In this document: positions 1 to 5,446 of the stretch, in pieces
Position numbering within the stretch: the stretch's first letter is position 1
Layout of the letters: every line of letters begins with the position of its first letter
Assembly (NCBI GenBank): GCA_030447145.1
Contig: JAUJLY010000233.1
Location: forward strand, 1 to 5,536
Direction: 5' to 3'
Length of the DNA stretch: 5,536 nucleotides
From: Thermomicrobiales bacterium
GTDB taxonomy: Bacteria; Chloroflexota; Chloroflexia; Thermomicrobiales; UBA6265
The notes under the pieces: model-generated
The model's database searches: none
What the model saw: the letters and a program-made list of their open reading frames with translations, nothing else
What the model was told of the DNA's origin: nothing
Made by a program: the position numbers and the translations under genes

Positions 1-30
1 AGAGGGGGCACCGCGTGCGGTGCCCCCTCT
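1..30. repeat. Perfect 14-bp inverted repeat (stem-loop) ahead of the permease operon
   Basis: Bases 1-14 (AGAGGGGGCACCGC) and 17-30 are exact reverse complements with only GT between them, so the RNA would fold into a very stable GC-rich hairpin with a 12- or 13-bp stem after loop relaxation. On the + strand it is followed by TCTTCC and then an A-run, not a U-tract, so it is not a textbook intrinsic terminator in that direction. What precedes base 1, which would be the U-tract for the minus direction, cannot be seen. In peptide ABC operons such hairpins often lie between the binding-protein gene and the first permease gene, where they stabilise the upstream message or limit readthrough. That role here is inference. 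Confidence 0.75.
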
Positions 31-52
31 TCCAAAAACTGATATCACCCGC

Positions 53-57
53 GAGGG
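53..57 (+). promoter_or_regulatory. Shine-Dalgarno that decides the DppB-like start
   Basis: GAGGG at 53-57 directly abuts the ATG at 58, which is too close to act as its ribosome binding site. It lies 6 nt before the in-frame ATG at 64, which is good spacing. The ATG at 64 is therefore the better start, two codons downstream of the longest frame. Confidence 0.55.
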
Positions 58-63
58 ATGACC

Positions 64-1086
64 ATGATCGGCTTTGTCGTTCGTCGCGTGCTCTGGCTGC
101 TACCGGTCATGCTGGTGATTGCAGCAATAACCTTCACGTTGATGCACATGGCGCCGGGTGGGCCGTGGGACAGGCAGAAGCCGATACCCGCGGCCACCCG
201 CGCCAATCTCGATGCCAGGTTTGGCCTTGATGATCCGGCGTGGGTGAACCCGGACGCGTTCTCCGCCGCACGTGAACGAGGTGTGAATAACCTCTTTACT
301 CTCGGCCGAGCCTACCTGGACAGTCAGTTTTTCAATTACCTTGGCAGGGTGGCCCAATTCGATCTTGGCCCATCCTATCAGTCGCGCGGGACCCGATCGG
401 TCCAGACGATCGTAAGGGACAAATTTCCAGTTTCGGCGAAGCTGGGAGTCGTCGCACTGGTTTTTGCCGTCGTCGTCGGCATTCCTCTTGGTGTCCTCGG
501 GGCACTGATGCACCGGTCGTGGGCCGACCAGCTAACACTGGCCGTGTCTACGGCCGGGGTGGCGGTTCCGAGTTTCGTGACTGCGATCCTGTTGCTGGTC
601 TTTCTCAGCCGACAATTCCATGTTTCACCGCTGCGGCGACCGGAAGCGTGGGAGGGATTTGGCCGAGCCTACCTGCTGCCGGGCATGATTCTGGGACTTA
701 GTGTGCTGGCGATCATCGTACGCCTTACCCGCTCAAGCCTCCTTGAGGTAAAACGGCAGGACTATGTGCGAACGGCCCGGGCCAAGGGCCTTGGAGAGGG
801 TCAAGTGGTCGGGCAGCATATGTTGCGAAACAGCCTCATTCCGGTGGTCACGGTTCTCGGTCCGGCTGGCGCAGAATTGGTCACCGGGTCGATCATCATC
901 GAGACGATCTTCAACGTACCGGGTCTGGGGCGAGAGTTCGTCGATTCGATTACGGCCCGCGACTACTCAATGATTATGGGCACGACACTCTTCTACGCCG
1001 GGCTGGTTGCCCTGGCCAACGTTGCCGTGGACGTCAGCTACTGTCTGCTTGATCCACGAATCCGGGAACGCCTACGAGGTCGGTGA
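64..1086 (+). CDS. ABC importer permease, DppB/OppB type (peptide/nickel family)
   Basis: This is an inner-membrane permease of a dipeptide/oligopeptide/nickel-type ABC importer. It would pair with the DppC-like protein encoded next and move substrate delivered by a lipoprotein or periplasmic binding protein. The product is 340 residues (342 from the ATG at 58), normal for the family. Numbering from the ATG at 58, hydrophobic segments fall near 10-31, 128-150, 160-184, 205-223, 262-284 and 305-328. The family motif FDLGPSY is at 101-107. The cytoplasmic EAA coupling loop that contacts the ATPase spans about 234-258 (QDYVRTARAKGL...HMLRN). The conserved IETIFNVPGLG follows at 281-291 and the C-terminal LLDPRIR at 330-336. 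The large loop at 36-125 is typical of DppB. Family assignment is secure, but the substrate cannot be read from the sequence. No promoter was recognised in the 63 bases upstream. Confidence 0.95.
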   Translation: MIGFVVRRVLWLLPVMLVIAAITFTLMHMAPGGPWDRQKPIPAATRANLDARFGLDDPAWVNPDAFSAARERGVNNLFTLGRAYLDSQFFNYLGRVAQFDLGPSYQSRGTRSVQTIVRDKFPVSAKLGVVALVFAVVVGIPLGVLGALMHRSWADQLTLAVSTAGVAVPSFVTAILLLVFLSRQFHVSPLRRPEAWEGFGRAYLLPGMILGLSVLAIIVRLTRSSLLEVKRQDYVRTARAKGLGEGQVVGQHMLRNSLIPVVTVLGPAGAELVTGSIIIETIFNVPGLGREFVDSITARDYSMIMGTTLFYAGLVALANVAVDVSYCLLDPRIRERLRGR

Positions 1087-1132
1087 TAGAAGTTATCCAA
1101 CGCGCCGGCCGGAGATAAGGATACGTATTGTG

Positions 1133-1147
1133 GACATCCCGGATGTC
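1133..1147 (+). repeat. Inverted repeat in the gap between the two permease genes
   Basis: GACATCC at 1133-1139 and GGATGTC at 1141-1147 are perfect reverse complements around one base, giving a 6-bp stem with a 3-nt loop in RNA. It lies about 45 nt before the DppC-like start. An 8-base palindrome CCGGCCGG (1105-1112) lies shortly upstream. There is no U-tract, so termination is unlikely. It could be a processing or pausing site, or chance. Confidence 0.45.
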
Positions 1148-1178
1148 AAGTGCAACGAGACTGTTTTCCGGGTCTTCT

Positions 1179-1185
1179 GGAAGAG
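1179..1185 (+). promoter_or_regulatory. Shine-Dalgarno for the DppC-like gene
   Basis: GGAAGAG ends 5 nt before the ATG at 1191, giving a purine-rich site at good spacing. This favours 1191 over the in-frame upstream TTG at 1128 and ATG at 1143. The ATG at 1143 has no recognisable site, and the sequence between 1128 and 1191 reads as non-family residues. Confidence 0.6.
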
Positions 1186-1190
1186 TTCTG

Positions 1191-2207
1191 ATGTCAACAC
1201 CCTTGACCCCGACGCCAGCGGCGAACGTTGCCCCTTCGCCTGCCCTTGTTGTCGCGGATGATATCCGACGAGGACCAGCACGGAGTCTCCGACAGGACGC
1301 ATGGCGCCGGTTTCGACGTAATTACCTGGCGACGGCAGGCATGGTCTATCTAGTGCTGCTCGTCGCGGTTGCAGTAGCTGCGCCGGCAGTCGCTCCCCAG
1401 AACCCGGTCCAAGCCGATGTCAAGAACGCCGGCACCTACCGCCAGGCAGCATGGATCGAAGCGACCAATCCGAAGCAGACCGGGCTGTGGGACTATCCTC
1501 TTGGGACGGATTCCGTGGGACGGGATGTCCTGAGCCGTCTCATTTACGGGGCAAGAGTGTCGTTGTTGGTAGCGCTTATACCTACGGTGATCATCCTGCT
1601 GATAGGGGTACCAGTAGGGCTGATGGCAGGGTACGCGGGTGGCTGGCTTGATGGTCTGTTGATGCGACTCACCGATGTGATCTATGCCTTTCCGGCATTG
1701 CTCTTCTTCATCGTGATGCAAGTGGCGCTAAGAGAAACCCGGTTGGGCCAGCTCTGGAACGGTCTGGCCCTCCTGCTCGTCACGCTCTCGGTTCTGAGCT
1801 GGACAGGAGTGGCGAGACTAGTGCGCGGGGAAATGCTCTCGCTCAAGGAGCAAGAGTTCGTGCTCGCGGCACGTTCAGGTGGAGCGGCAATGCCTCGCGT
1901 GATCCTCCGCCATATTTTGCCAAACGCACTCGGACCAGTGATCGTGGCAGCGGCGTTCATCGCTCCCGGTGCCATTATCGCCGAGGCCATATTGGGGTAT
2001 CTGGGCGTCGGCATCAGCCCTGATATCCGATTGGATGCGCCATTGCCCTCTTCCTGGGGAACGATGATCTTCGACGGCTATCGTGCGTGGCAATCCCAGC
2101 CCTGGATGCTGATTGGACCAAGTCTCGCGGTGGGACTGACCACGCTGGCTTTCACCTTTGTCGGTGACGGCATCCGGGACGCATTGGACGTTCGGGAGGG
2201 ACGATAG
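1191..2207 (+). CDS. ABC importer permease, DppC/OppC type (peptide/nickel family)
   Basis: This is the second membrane subunit of the same importer, 338 residues from the ATG at 1191. It opens with a soluble Pro/Ala-rich stretch (1-30) and the basic run DAWRRFRRNYLA (36-47), which leads into the first membrane segment (about 48-68) as in OppC N-terminal domains. The signature LGTDSVGRDVLSRLIYGAR occupies 104-122. Further hydrophobic segments lie near 124-147, 164-180, 190-206, 246-264 and 305-323. The EAA loop is at 221-245 (QEFVLAARSGG...HILPN). The conserved ILGYLGVG (267-274), WG (289-290) and C-terminal GDGIRDALDVR (325-335) complete the family pattern. It follows the DppB-like gene after 104 nt, longer than usual for this pair, with a hairpin in the gap. 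No ATPase gene follows: transcription meets the convergent mrp gene, so the DppD/DppF-type ATPases must be upstream of the window or elsewhere. Substrate unknown. Confidence 0.95.
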   Translation: MSTPLTPTPAANVAPSPALVVADDIRRGPARSLRQDAWRRFRRNYLATAGMVYLVLLVAVAVAAPAVAPQNPVQADVKNAGTYRQAAWIEATNPKQTGLWDYPLGTDSVGRDVLSRLIYGARVSLLVALIPTVIILLIGVPVGLMAGYAGGWLDGLLMRLTDVIYAFPALLFFIVMQVALRETRLGQLWNGLALLLVTLSVLSWTGVARLVRGEMLSLKEQEFVLAARSGGAAMPRVILRHILPNALGPVIVAAAFIAPGAIIAEAILGYLGVGISPDIRLDAPLPSSWGTMIFDGYRAWQSQPWMLIGPSLAVGLTTLAFTFVGDGIRDALDVREGR

Positions 2208-2221
2208 GAAGCCGAGGCTTC
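2208..2221 (+). terminator. Small stem-loop at the stop codon of the permease operon
   Basis: GAAGCC (2208-2213) and GGCTTC (2216-2221) form a perfect short inverted repeat right after the TAG of the DppC-like gene. The following bases TAAATATCT are A/T-rich but not a U-tract. It could be a weak terminator or a 3'-end stabiliser. The stem is short, so confidence is low. Confidence 0.3.
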
Positions 2222-2339
2222 TAAATATCTGGAGTTGGTCTTTCTGATCCGGTCGTTGCTCGCTTGGGCCATCCGGAAAGTAGCCAGGCAACCGCTCGGA
2301 TGGGTTAAATCAGCCATACCCCGAGCTTCGAAGCACATT

Positions 2340-2371
2340 CCTGTAAGCGGAGGACCGGGCCTTTACAGGCC
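2340..2371. terminator. Overlapping inverted repeats in the convergent spacer
   Basis: The spacer 2208-2404 between the convergent permease and mrp genes holds no credible gene. Near its mrp end, CCTGTAA (2340-2346) pairs with TTACAGG (2363-2369), and an alternative fold pairs GGCC (2358-2361) with GGCC (2368-2371). A further pair, CCATCCG (2269-2275) with CGGATGG (2297-2303), lies further in. A bidirectional terminator would be expected between converging genes, but none of these has a U-tract on either strand. Confidence 0.25.
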
Positions 2372-2404
2372 GCGTTCATCTTGTTGCACGTGACTTGAAT
2401 GCCC

Positions 2405-3508
2405 CTACACCGTTTTGAGCATGATTGTCGGCTTGCGCGGCTTCGCAACCGCCTGCGCAGCAAGCTGGGTTGCGACCCGTTCCGCCAGATGTGTGAATGC
2501 CTGACCAGTTTCGGATTCCGGATGGGTGACGGTCAGCGGTTCGCCTGCATCGCCTCCTTCGCGGATTCCCATCTCGATCGGAATCTGCGCCAGCAACTCG
2601 ACGTTGTTTGCCTCTGCCGTACGTTGGCCACCACCTTCACCGAAGATGGGATATTTCGTGCCGCTCTCCGGGCTGGTGAACCAGCTCATGTTCTCGACGA
2701 TGCCCAGGATCGGCGTCTTCACCTCCTGGAACATCTTCAGCCCTTTCACGGCATCGGCCAGCGCAACCTCCTGCGGCGTCGTGACGATGACAGCGCCGGA
2801 GATCGGGATCTTCTGGACGAGCGTCAGCTGCACATCACCTGTTCCCGGTGGCAGATCGAGCACCAGGTAATCGAGATCCTCCCAGTGCACGTCATTCAGG
2901 AATTGGTTGATGAGTTGCGCCACCAGCGGGCCGCGCCAGATGAGCGCCTTGGCGGGATCGAGAATAAAGCCAATGCTCATCACCCGAACGCCATGCGCCT
3001 CCAGGGGCACGATCTTGTTGTCACGCATCAAGGGCCGCTCATTGACGCCCATCATCAGGGGCGTGCTTGGGCCGTAGACATCGGCATCCAACAAGCCGAC
3101 CTTCGCACCCGCTTGTGCCAGTGCCACCGCAAGATTGACTGCGACGGTCGACTTGCCGACCCCGCCCTTGCCGGAAGCAACGGCAATCGTATTCTTCACC
3201 CCGGGGATCGGCTGCGCATCGGTGCGCCCACCACTACTCGCCCGGACCTTCGTCCGGAAGTTGAGGTCGACCTCGCCGAGACCACCCACGGTGCGTAGCG
3301 CTGCCCGGACATCCCGCTCCAACTTCTCCCGATGGGTATTGATCGGGCTGAGAAGATCGATATTCAGCCGGACATCCCGGCCCTCGACCGCGACATCCGT
3401 TACCAGTTTGAGATCTACCAGGCCTCGCCCGGTTGCGGGCTCTGATACTTTCGATAGTGCGTTGAGCACCTGTTCCCGCGTCATTGCTGTGGAGCCACTA
3501 TCCGTCAT
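2405..3508 (-). CDS. mrp: Mrp/ApbC-family P-loop ATPase with N-terminal MIP18 domain, cysteine-free
   Basis: This is a cytoplasmic MinD-like ATPase of the Mrp/ApbC/Nbp35 family, whose studied members bind and transfer Fe-S clusters. Numbering is from the upstream GTG at 3544 (379 residues). A MIP18/DUF59 domain covers about 22-100. After a short linker comes the deviant Walker A GKGGVGKST at 125-133, then DADVYGPS (153-160), LDLPPGTGD (229-237) and ENMS (284-287), all family signatures. Where Fe-S carrier members have CPxCG after ENMS, this protein reads SPESG (291-295), and no cysteine occurs anywhere in it. Start choice is uncertain. The ATG at 3508 (367 residues) has AGG 7 nt upstream. GTG 3544 has a weak GAGAAG, and ATG 3484 sits at the domain edge without a visible site. 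The gene lies 139-199 nt after the secreted-protein gene on the same strand and is probably transcribed separately. Family call is secure; cluster transfer as its role is doubtful. Confidence 0.95.
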   Translation of the reverse strand: MTDSGSTAMTREQVLNALSKVSEPATGRGLVDLKLVTDVAVEGRDVRLNIDLLSPINTHREKLERDVRAALRTVGGLGEVDLNFRTKVRASSGGRTDAQPIPGVKNTIAVASGKGGVGKSTVAVNLAVALAQAGAKVGLLDADVYGPSTPLMMGVNERPLMRDNKIVPLEAHGVRVMSIGFILDPAKALIWRGPLVAQLINQFLNDVHWEDLDYLVLDLPPGTGDVQLTLVQKIPISGAVIVTTPQEVALADAVKGLKMFQEVKTPILGIVENMSWFTSPESGTKYPIFGEGGGQRTAEANNVELLAQIPIEMGIREGGDAGEPLTVTHPESETGQAFTHLAERVATQLAAQAVAKPRKPTIMLKTV

Positions 3509-3570
3509 CGACGTGCCTGAACCTTTCGTGAGAGTCCGGAGCACGCCACTTCTCGACGTGTACCCCGGAA

Positions 3571-3592
3571 GAGTACTTACTCCCTAATTGTA
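3571..3592 (-). promoter_or_regulatory. Possible mrp promoter -10 box with adjacent small palindrome
   Basis: On the minus strand TACAAT (3592-3587) matches a sigma-70 -10 hexamer well and lies 42 nt before GTG 3544 and 78 nt before ATG 3508. No -35 hexamer resembling TTGACA is found 16-18 nt upstream, where the sequence reads GGAATG or GGGAAT. Four bases downstream, overlapping the expected transcription start, is a 5-2-5 inverted repeat (GAGTA at 3571-3575, TACTC at 3578-3582) that could be an operator half-site pair. Both are short and could be chance. Confidence 0.3.
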
Positions 3593-3625
3593 CCGGCCGC
3601 GTCGAATGTCATTCCCACGCAATGC

Positions 3626-3652
3626 CCCCCGCCATCACTCGAATGGCAGGGG
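3626..3652 (-). terminator. GC-rich stem-loop after the secreted-protein gene
   Basis: Read on the minus strand, CCCCTGCCAT pairs with ATGGCGGGGG across a 7-nt loop, a 10-bp stem with one U-G wobble. On the + strand the same position is a C-A mismatch, so the fold favours minus-strand RNA. It begins 32 nt after the TAG at 3684-3686 and lies before the putative mrp promoter, the expected place for a terminator. No U-tract follows (GCATTGCG), so it would be an atypical terminator or a 3'-end stabiliser. Confidence 0.45.
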
Positions 3653-3683
3653 TCGTGCATCCTGCATTCAGGTGCCGAAGCGA

Positions 3684-4709
3684 CTACGGCATCTGAATCG
3701 CGTCCTGCAGATCGATCCTGAACTTCCGCTCGGACGCCAAGTCCTCCGCCGCCACATCCTGCGTGACGATCAGGACCGACTCACCCTCCTCGATGTACTG
3801 GCAGGAGATGAAATAAGCCTCGTTGCCATCGTCATAGAGGAAGTTTCCATAGGCGCCATTCTGGCCTTCTCCCCGGAACGGACCACCCTCGGCGGTTTCA
3901 GCAAGCTCGAGATCGTAGGGCGCTTCCGCCGCCGCGAAGTCGATGCAGCCCGCGAGATCACCGGAATACTCGTCGGTCGCCCGGATCATGACGTCGCTCG
4001 TACCGTTGGAGAGCACCAGCTGCTCGTCATCCCGAGAGAGCCGCTCATCCTCGACCCGCCACTGGGAAGGAATCTCGAGGGTGAAACCGAATGATGGGCT
4101 GCTGAAGAGCGAGCCCGAGAGCCCGGTTTCAGGGGCATCGGTCTCGACCGGTTCGTCGACAGGCTCGTCAACCTCCTGGGTCTCACCACCTTCAAAAGTA
4201 ATGGTGTCGGCAACATCAAGCACCGCATCGAGATGGTCGTTGTACTGCTCCGGTGTCGATGAGCCAAGAATGGCCATCGTGGCATCCTCACCGGGAATCG
4301 TGCGGCACTCAATGTAGTCGACGAGATCGGTTTCTTCCTCGGTTTCTGGATCGATATAGGTCAGTGTGAAGATGCCGTAGGCATAGTCGCCAGACTCGTT
4401 TCGGATCGGATCACCATTGGCGTCCTCAGCCGAGATCCAGTCCTTGACGGTCGGATCCTCGGCGTAATGGGCCGCCTCACCATCAAGGCAGGCAACAGGA
4501 TCATCCCCGTAACCATTCCAGGTCCAGATGGTCAACCTTCCCGTCTCATTCTCCAGAAAGAGCCCATCACTCTCGTCAGAGTCAATCTCCTCGGTGACTG
4601 CCCAGATCTCCTCGTCGAACTCGAGCGTGTAGTTGTAGAGTGGGCCGCTGTAGCTGCCCCCGGTGACCGCTGAGTTCTCGGTCTCATCTACTTCCTCCTC
4701 GTCGACTCT
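3684..4709 (-). CDS. C-terminal part of a frameshifted secreted protein: PsbP/DUF1795-like domains 2 and 3
   Basis: This frame is open from a TGA at 4710-4712 down to the TAG at 3684-3686 and reads as coding throughout (acidic, G/C-ending codons). It has no ATG, GTG or TTG until the TTG at 4535, which falls inside a domain. A start there would cut off about 40 residues that clearly belong to the domain (YSGPLYNYTLEF onwards, at 4652 downwards), so 3684-4535 is an artefactual call and this is not an independent gene. It holds a PsbP-like domain (about 4194-4652), an acidic Asp/Glu/Pro/Thr linker (EVDEPVDEPVETD) and a second such domain (3687-4106) opening FSSPSFGFTLEIPSQW. Each domain has exactly two cysteines in comparable places (VAC/IEC and AGC/ISC), suggesting one disulfide per domain outside the cell. 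No membrane anchor or sorting motif is visible at the C-terminus. The ligand or role is unknown. Confidence 0.75.
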   Translation of the reverse strand, partial: RVDEEEVDETENSAVTGGSYSGPLYNYTLEFDEEIWAVTEEIDSDESDGLFLENETGRLTIWTWNGYGDDPVACLDGEAAHYAEDPTVKDWISAEDANGDPIRNESGDYAYGIFTLTYIDPETEEETDLVDYIECRTIPGEDATMAILGSSTPEQYNDHLDAVLDVADTITFEGGETQEVDEPVDEPVETDAPETGLSGSLFSSPSFGFTLEIPSQWRVEDERLSRDDEQLVLSNGTSDVMIRATDEYSGDLAGCIDFAAAEAPYDLELAETAEGGPFRGEGQNGAYGNFLYDDGNEAYFISCQYIEEGESVLIVTQDVAAEDLASERKFRIDLQDAIQMP

Positions 4710-5203
4710 TCATTCTCTTCGCCGGTTGCAACGTCGTCGGCTGGCTCTTCCGTCTCCTCATCGGTTGTGGCCTCGCCGCTAGCTTCGATCTCTTCACCGG
4801 TCAGGACCTGTTCGCCGTTCACGAGCACCTGGTCCTGCACGGATGCCAGGTCATCATCAAAGTCACGCTCCCGTGCCGAGAGGACCACCACGACGACTGC
4901 CTCATCGAGTGTGTATCCCTCGATGAGCACCTTGTCCCGCCCGACCAGCATTTCGGTCATCGGAACATCTGCCTCCAGGTCCTGCGCGACAACATCTTCC
5001 TCGTCGCCTTCGAGACTGATCCGGGTTTCGACGGCCTCGGCGGGAGTGACCTCATCGGCCTCACCCTGGATCCAGAGCGTGCCATCATCACCGCGGAGGG
5101 TGATCTCGTCATAGCCACCGCTGTCGGAGGACACGTCCCCGGCCCGGACACTCCAGTCCTCGCCCCATGTCACCGAATAGCCAAACTGAGGACTCTCGTA
5201 GGT
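3687..5203 (-). repeat. Three tandem PsbP/DUF1795-like domains within one protein
   Basis: Three divergent copies of one domain can be lined up by their opening strand: YESPQFGYSVTWGEDW (from 5203), YSGPLYNYTLEFDEEIW (from 4652) and FSSPSFGFTLEIPSQW (from 4106). Each is roughly 130-150 residues and is separated by Glu/Asp/Thr-rich linkers. Copies 2 and 3 carry a cysteine pair, while copy 1 has none. The pattern of an aromatic, S/G, P, then G/N-F/Y, ending in W matches the Mog1/PsbP-like alpha/beta fold. This is recognised by eye, without a profile search. Confidence 0.6.
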
Positions 5204-5323
5204 GTTATCGTCCTGCAACCCACTTCCCTGCGCGGCGACCGCCGGGACAACACCGACGAGCGGCAGCACAACCAATATGAGCGCTACCAGGATCCCGAAT
5301 CGCGTGGAGATACTCTGTCGCAT
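4688..5323 (-). CDS. N-terminal part of the frameshifted secreted protein: signal peptide and PsbP-like domain 1
   Basis: The frame gives 211 residues from the ATG at 5323. A longer frame reaching 5407 adds 28 residues of unlikely composition before the signal peptide, so 5323 is preferred. A purine-rich stretch (GGGAAAGAAAGACGGA) precedes it. Residues 1-33 are a classic Sec signal: RQSISTR, a hydrophobic core (9-29) and a cleavage site near AVAA-QG (29-32). There is no lipobox cysteine. The mature part starts with a PsbP/DUF1795-like domain (about 41-175) without cysteines. It then runs into an acidic Glu/Thr/Asp linker, where the frame shifts and ends in the out-of-frame tail STRRK and a TAG. 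With the frame restored, translation would continue into domains 2 and 3 for about 546 residues. As it stands, the product would be a truncated single-domain secreted protein. Function unknown. Confidence 0.8.
   Translation of the reverse strand: MRQSISTRFGILVALILVVLPLVGVVPAVAAQGSGLQDDNTYESPQFGYSVTWGEDWSVRAGDVSSDSGGYDEITLRGDDGTLWIQGEADEVTPAEAVETRISLEGDEEDVVAQDLEADVPMTEMLVGRDKVLIEGYTLDEAVVVVVLSARERDFDDDLASVQDQVLVNGEQVLTGEEIEASGEATTDEETEEPADDVATGEENEESTRRK
4691..4709 (-). other. Single-base frameshift joining two halves of one gene
   Basis: The upstream half ends at TAG 4688-4690 and the downstream frame is open from 4709, so the shift must lie in this overlap. The total length from ATG 5323 to the stop is 1640 nt, one short of a multiple of three. 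The simplest repair is one extra C (+ strand) between 4706 and 4707. That restores GAG-GTC-GAC and gives a smooth acidic linker (GEENEE followed by VDEEEVDETE). The site has no X-XXY-YYZ slippery heptamer, so programmed -1 slippage looks unlikely. A real deletion or a base-calling error is favoured. Confidence 0.7.
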
Positions 5324-5372
5324 GGTCCGTCTTTCTTTCCCTGTTTTTAGCCCGAAGGCATGAGAAGCCCAT

Positions 5373-5400
5373 CCGGGGAAGCAAGTGACTTGCATCCCGG
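5373..5400. promoter_or_regulatory. Strong inverted repeat upstream of the secreted-protein gene
   Basis: The core GCAAGTGACTTGC (5381-5393) is a perfect 6-1-6 palindrome. It is flanked by complementary arms CCGGG (5373-5377) and CCCGG (5396-5400), separated from the core by GAA and AT, so the whole element is symmetric over 28 bases with one bulge and one mismatch. It lies 50-77 nt before the ATG at 5323 and 47 nt after the stop of the gene further upstream. The small odd-centred core looks like a dimeric repressor site. The outer arms would also allow an RNA stem-loop, but there is no U-tract on the minus strand. I recognise no promoter hexamers around it. Confidence 0.5.
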
Positions 5401-5446
5401 TGCACACTCCACCAATGCTCTACCAGAAAAACGAGGCCGGCTTGGT

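Noticed and set aside
2399..3298. A 299-codon + strand open frame antisense to mrp
   Set aside because: It lies entirely opposite a gene with all Mrp motifs, has Arg/His/Leu-rich shadow composition, and has no recognisable ribosome binding site or family motif.
3588..4094. A 168-codon + strand open frame antisense to the secreted protein
   Set aside because: The opposite strand shows repeated domains and acidic linkers in a consistent frame. This frame is a mirror of that coding sequence without motifs.
3684..4535. An independent gene starting at TTG 4535
   Set aside because: The TTG falls inside a domain whose first strands are coded upstream in the same frame to 4652 and beyond, so it is an internal codon of the frameshifted gene.
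4685..4690. Stop-start overlap TAGATG suggesting a translationally coupled second gene
   Set aside because: The ATG is in the frame of the upstream half, not the coding frame, and reads an Arg/Ser/Thr-rich shadow peptide that soon stops.
4691..4709. Programmed -1 ribosomal frameshift at the junction
   Set aside because: The minus-strand sequence around GAGTCGACGAGGAGGAAG has no X-XXY-YYZ slippery heptamer and no clear downstream pseudoknot. A one-base loss explains it more simply.
5324..5407. An N-terminal extension of the secreted protein to 5407
   Set aside because: It would put 28 residues with cysteines and no hydrophobic pattern before a clean Sec signal peptide that has its own purine-rich upstream site. 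It also crosses the palindromic element.
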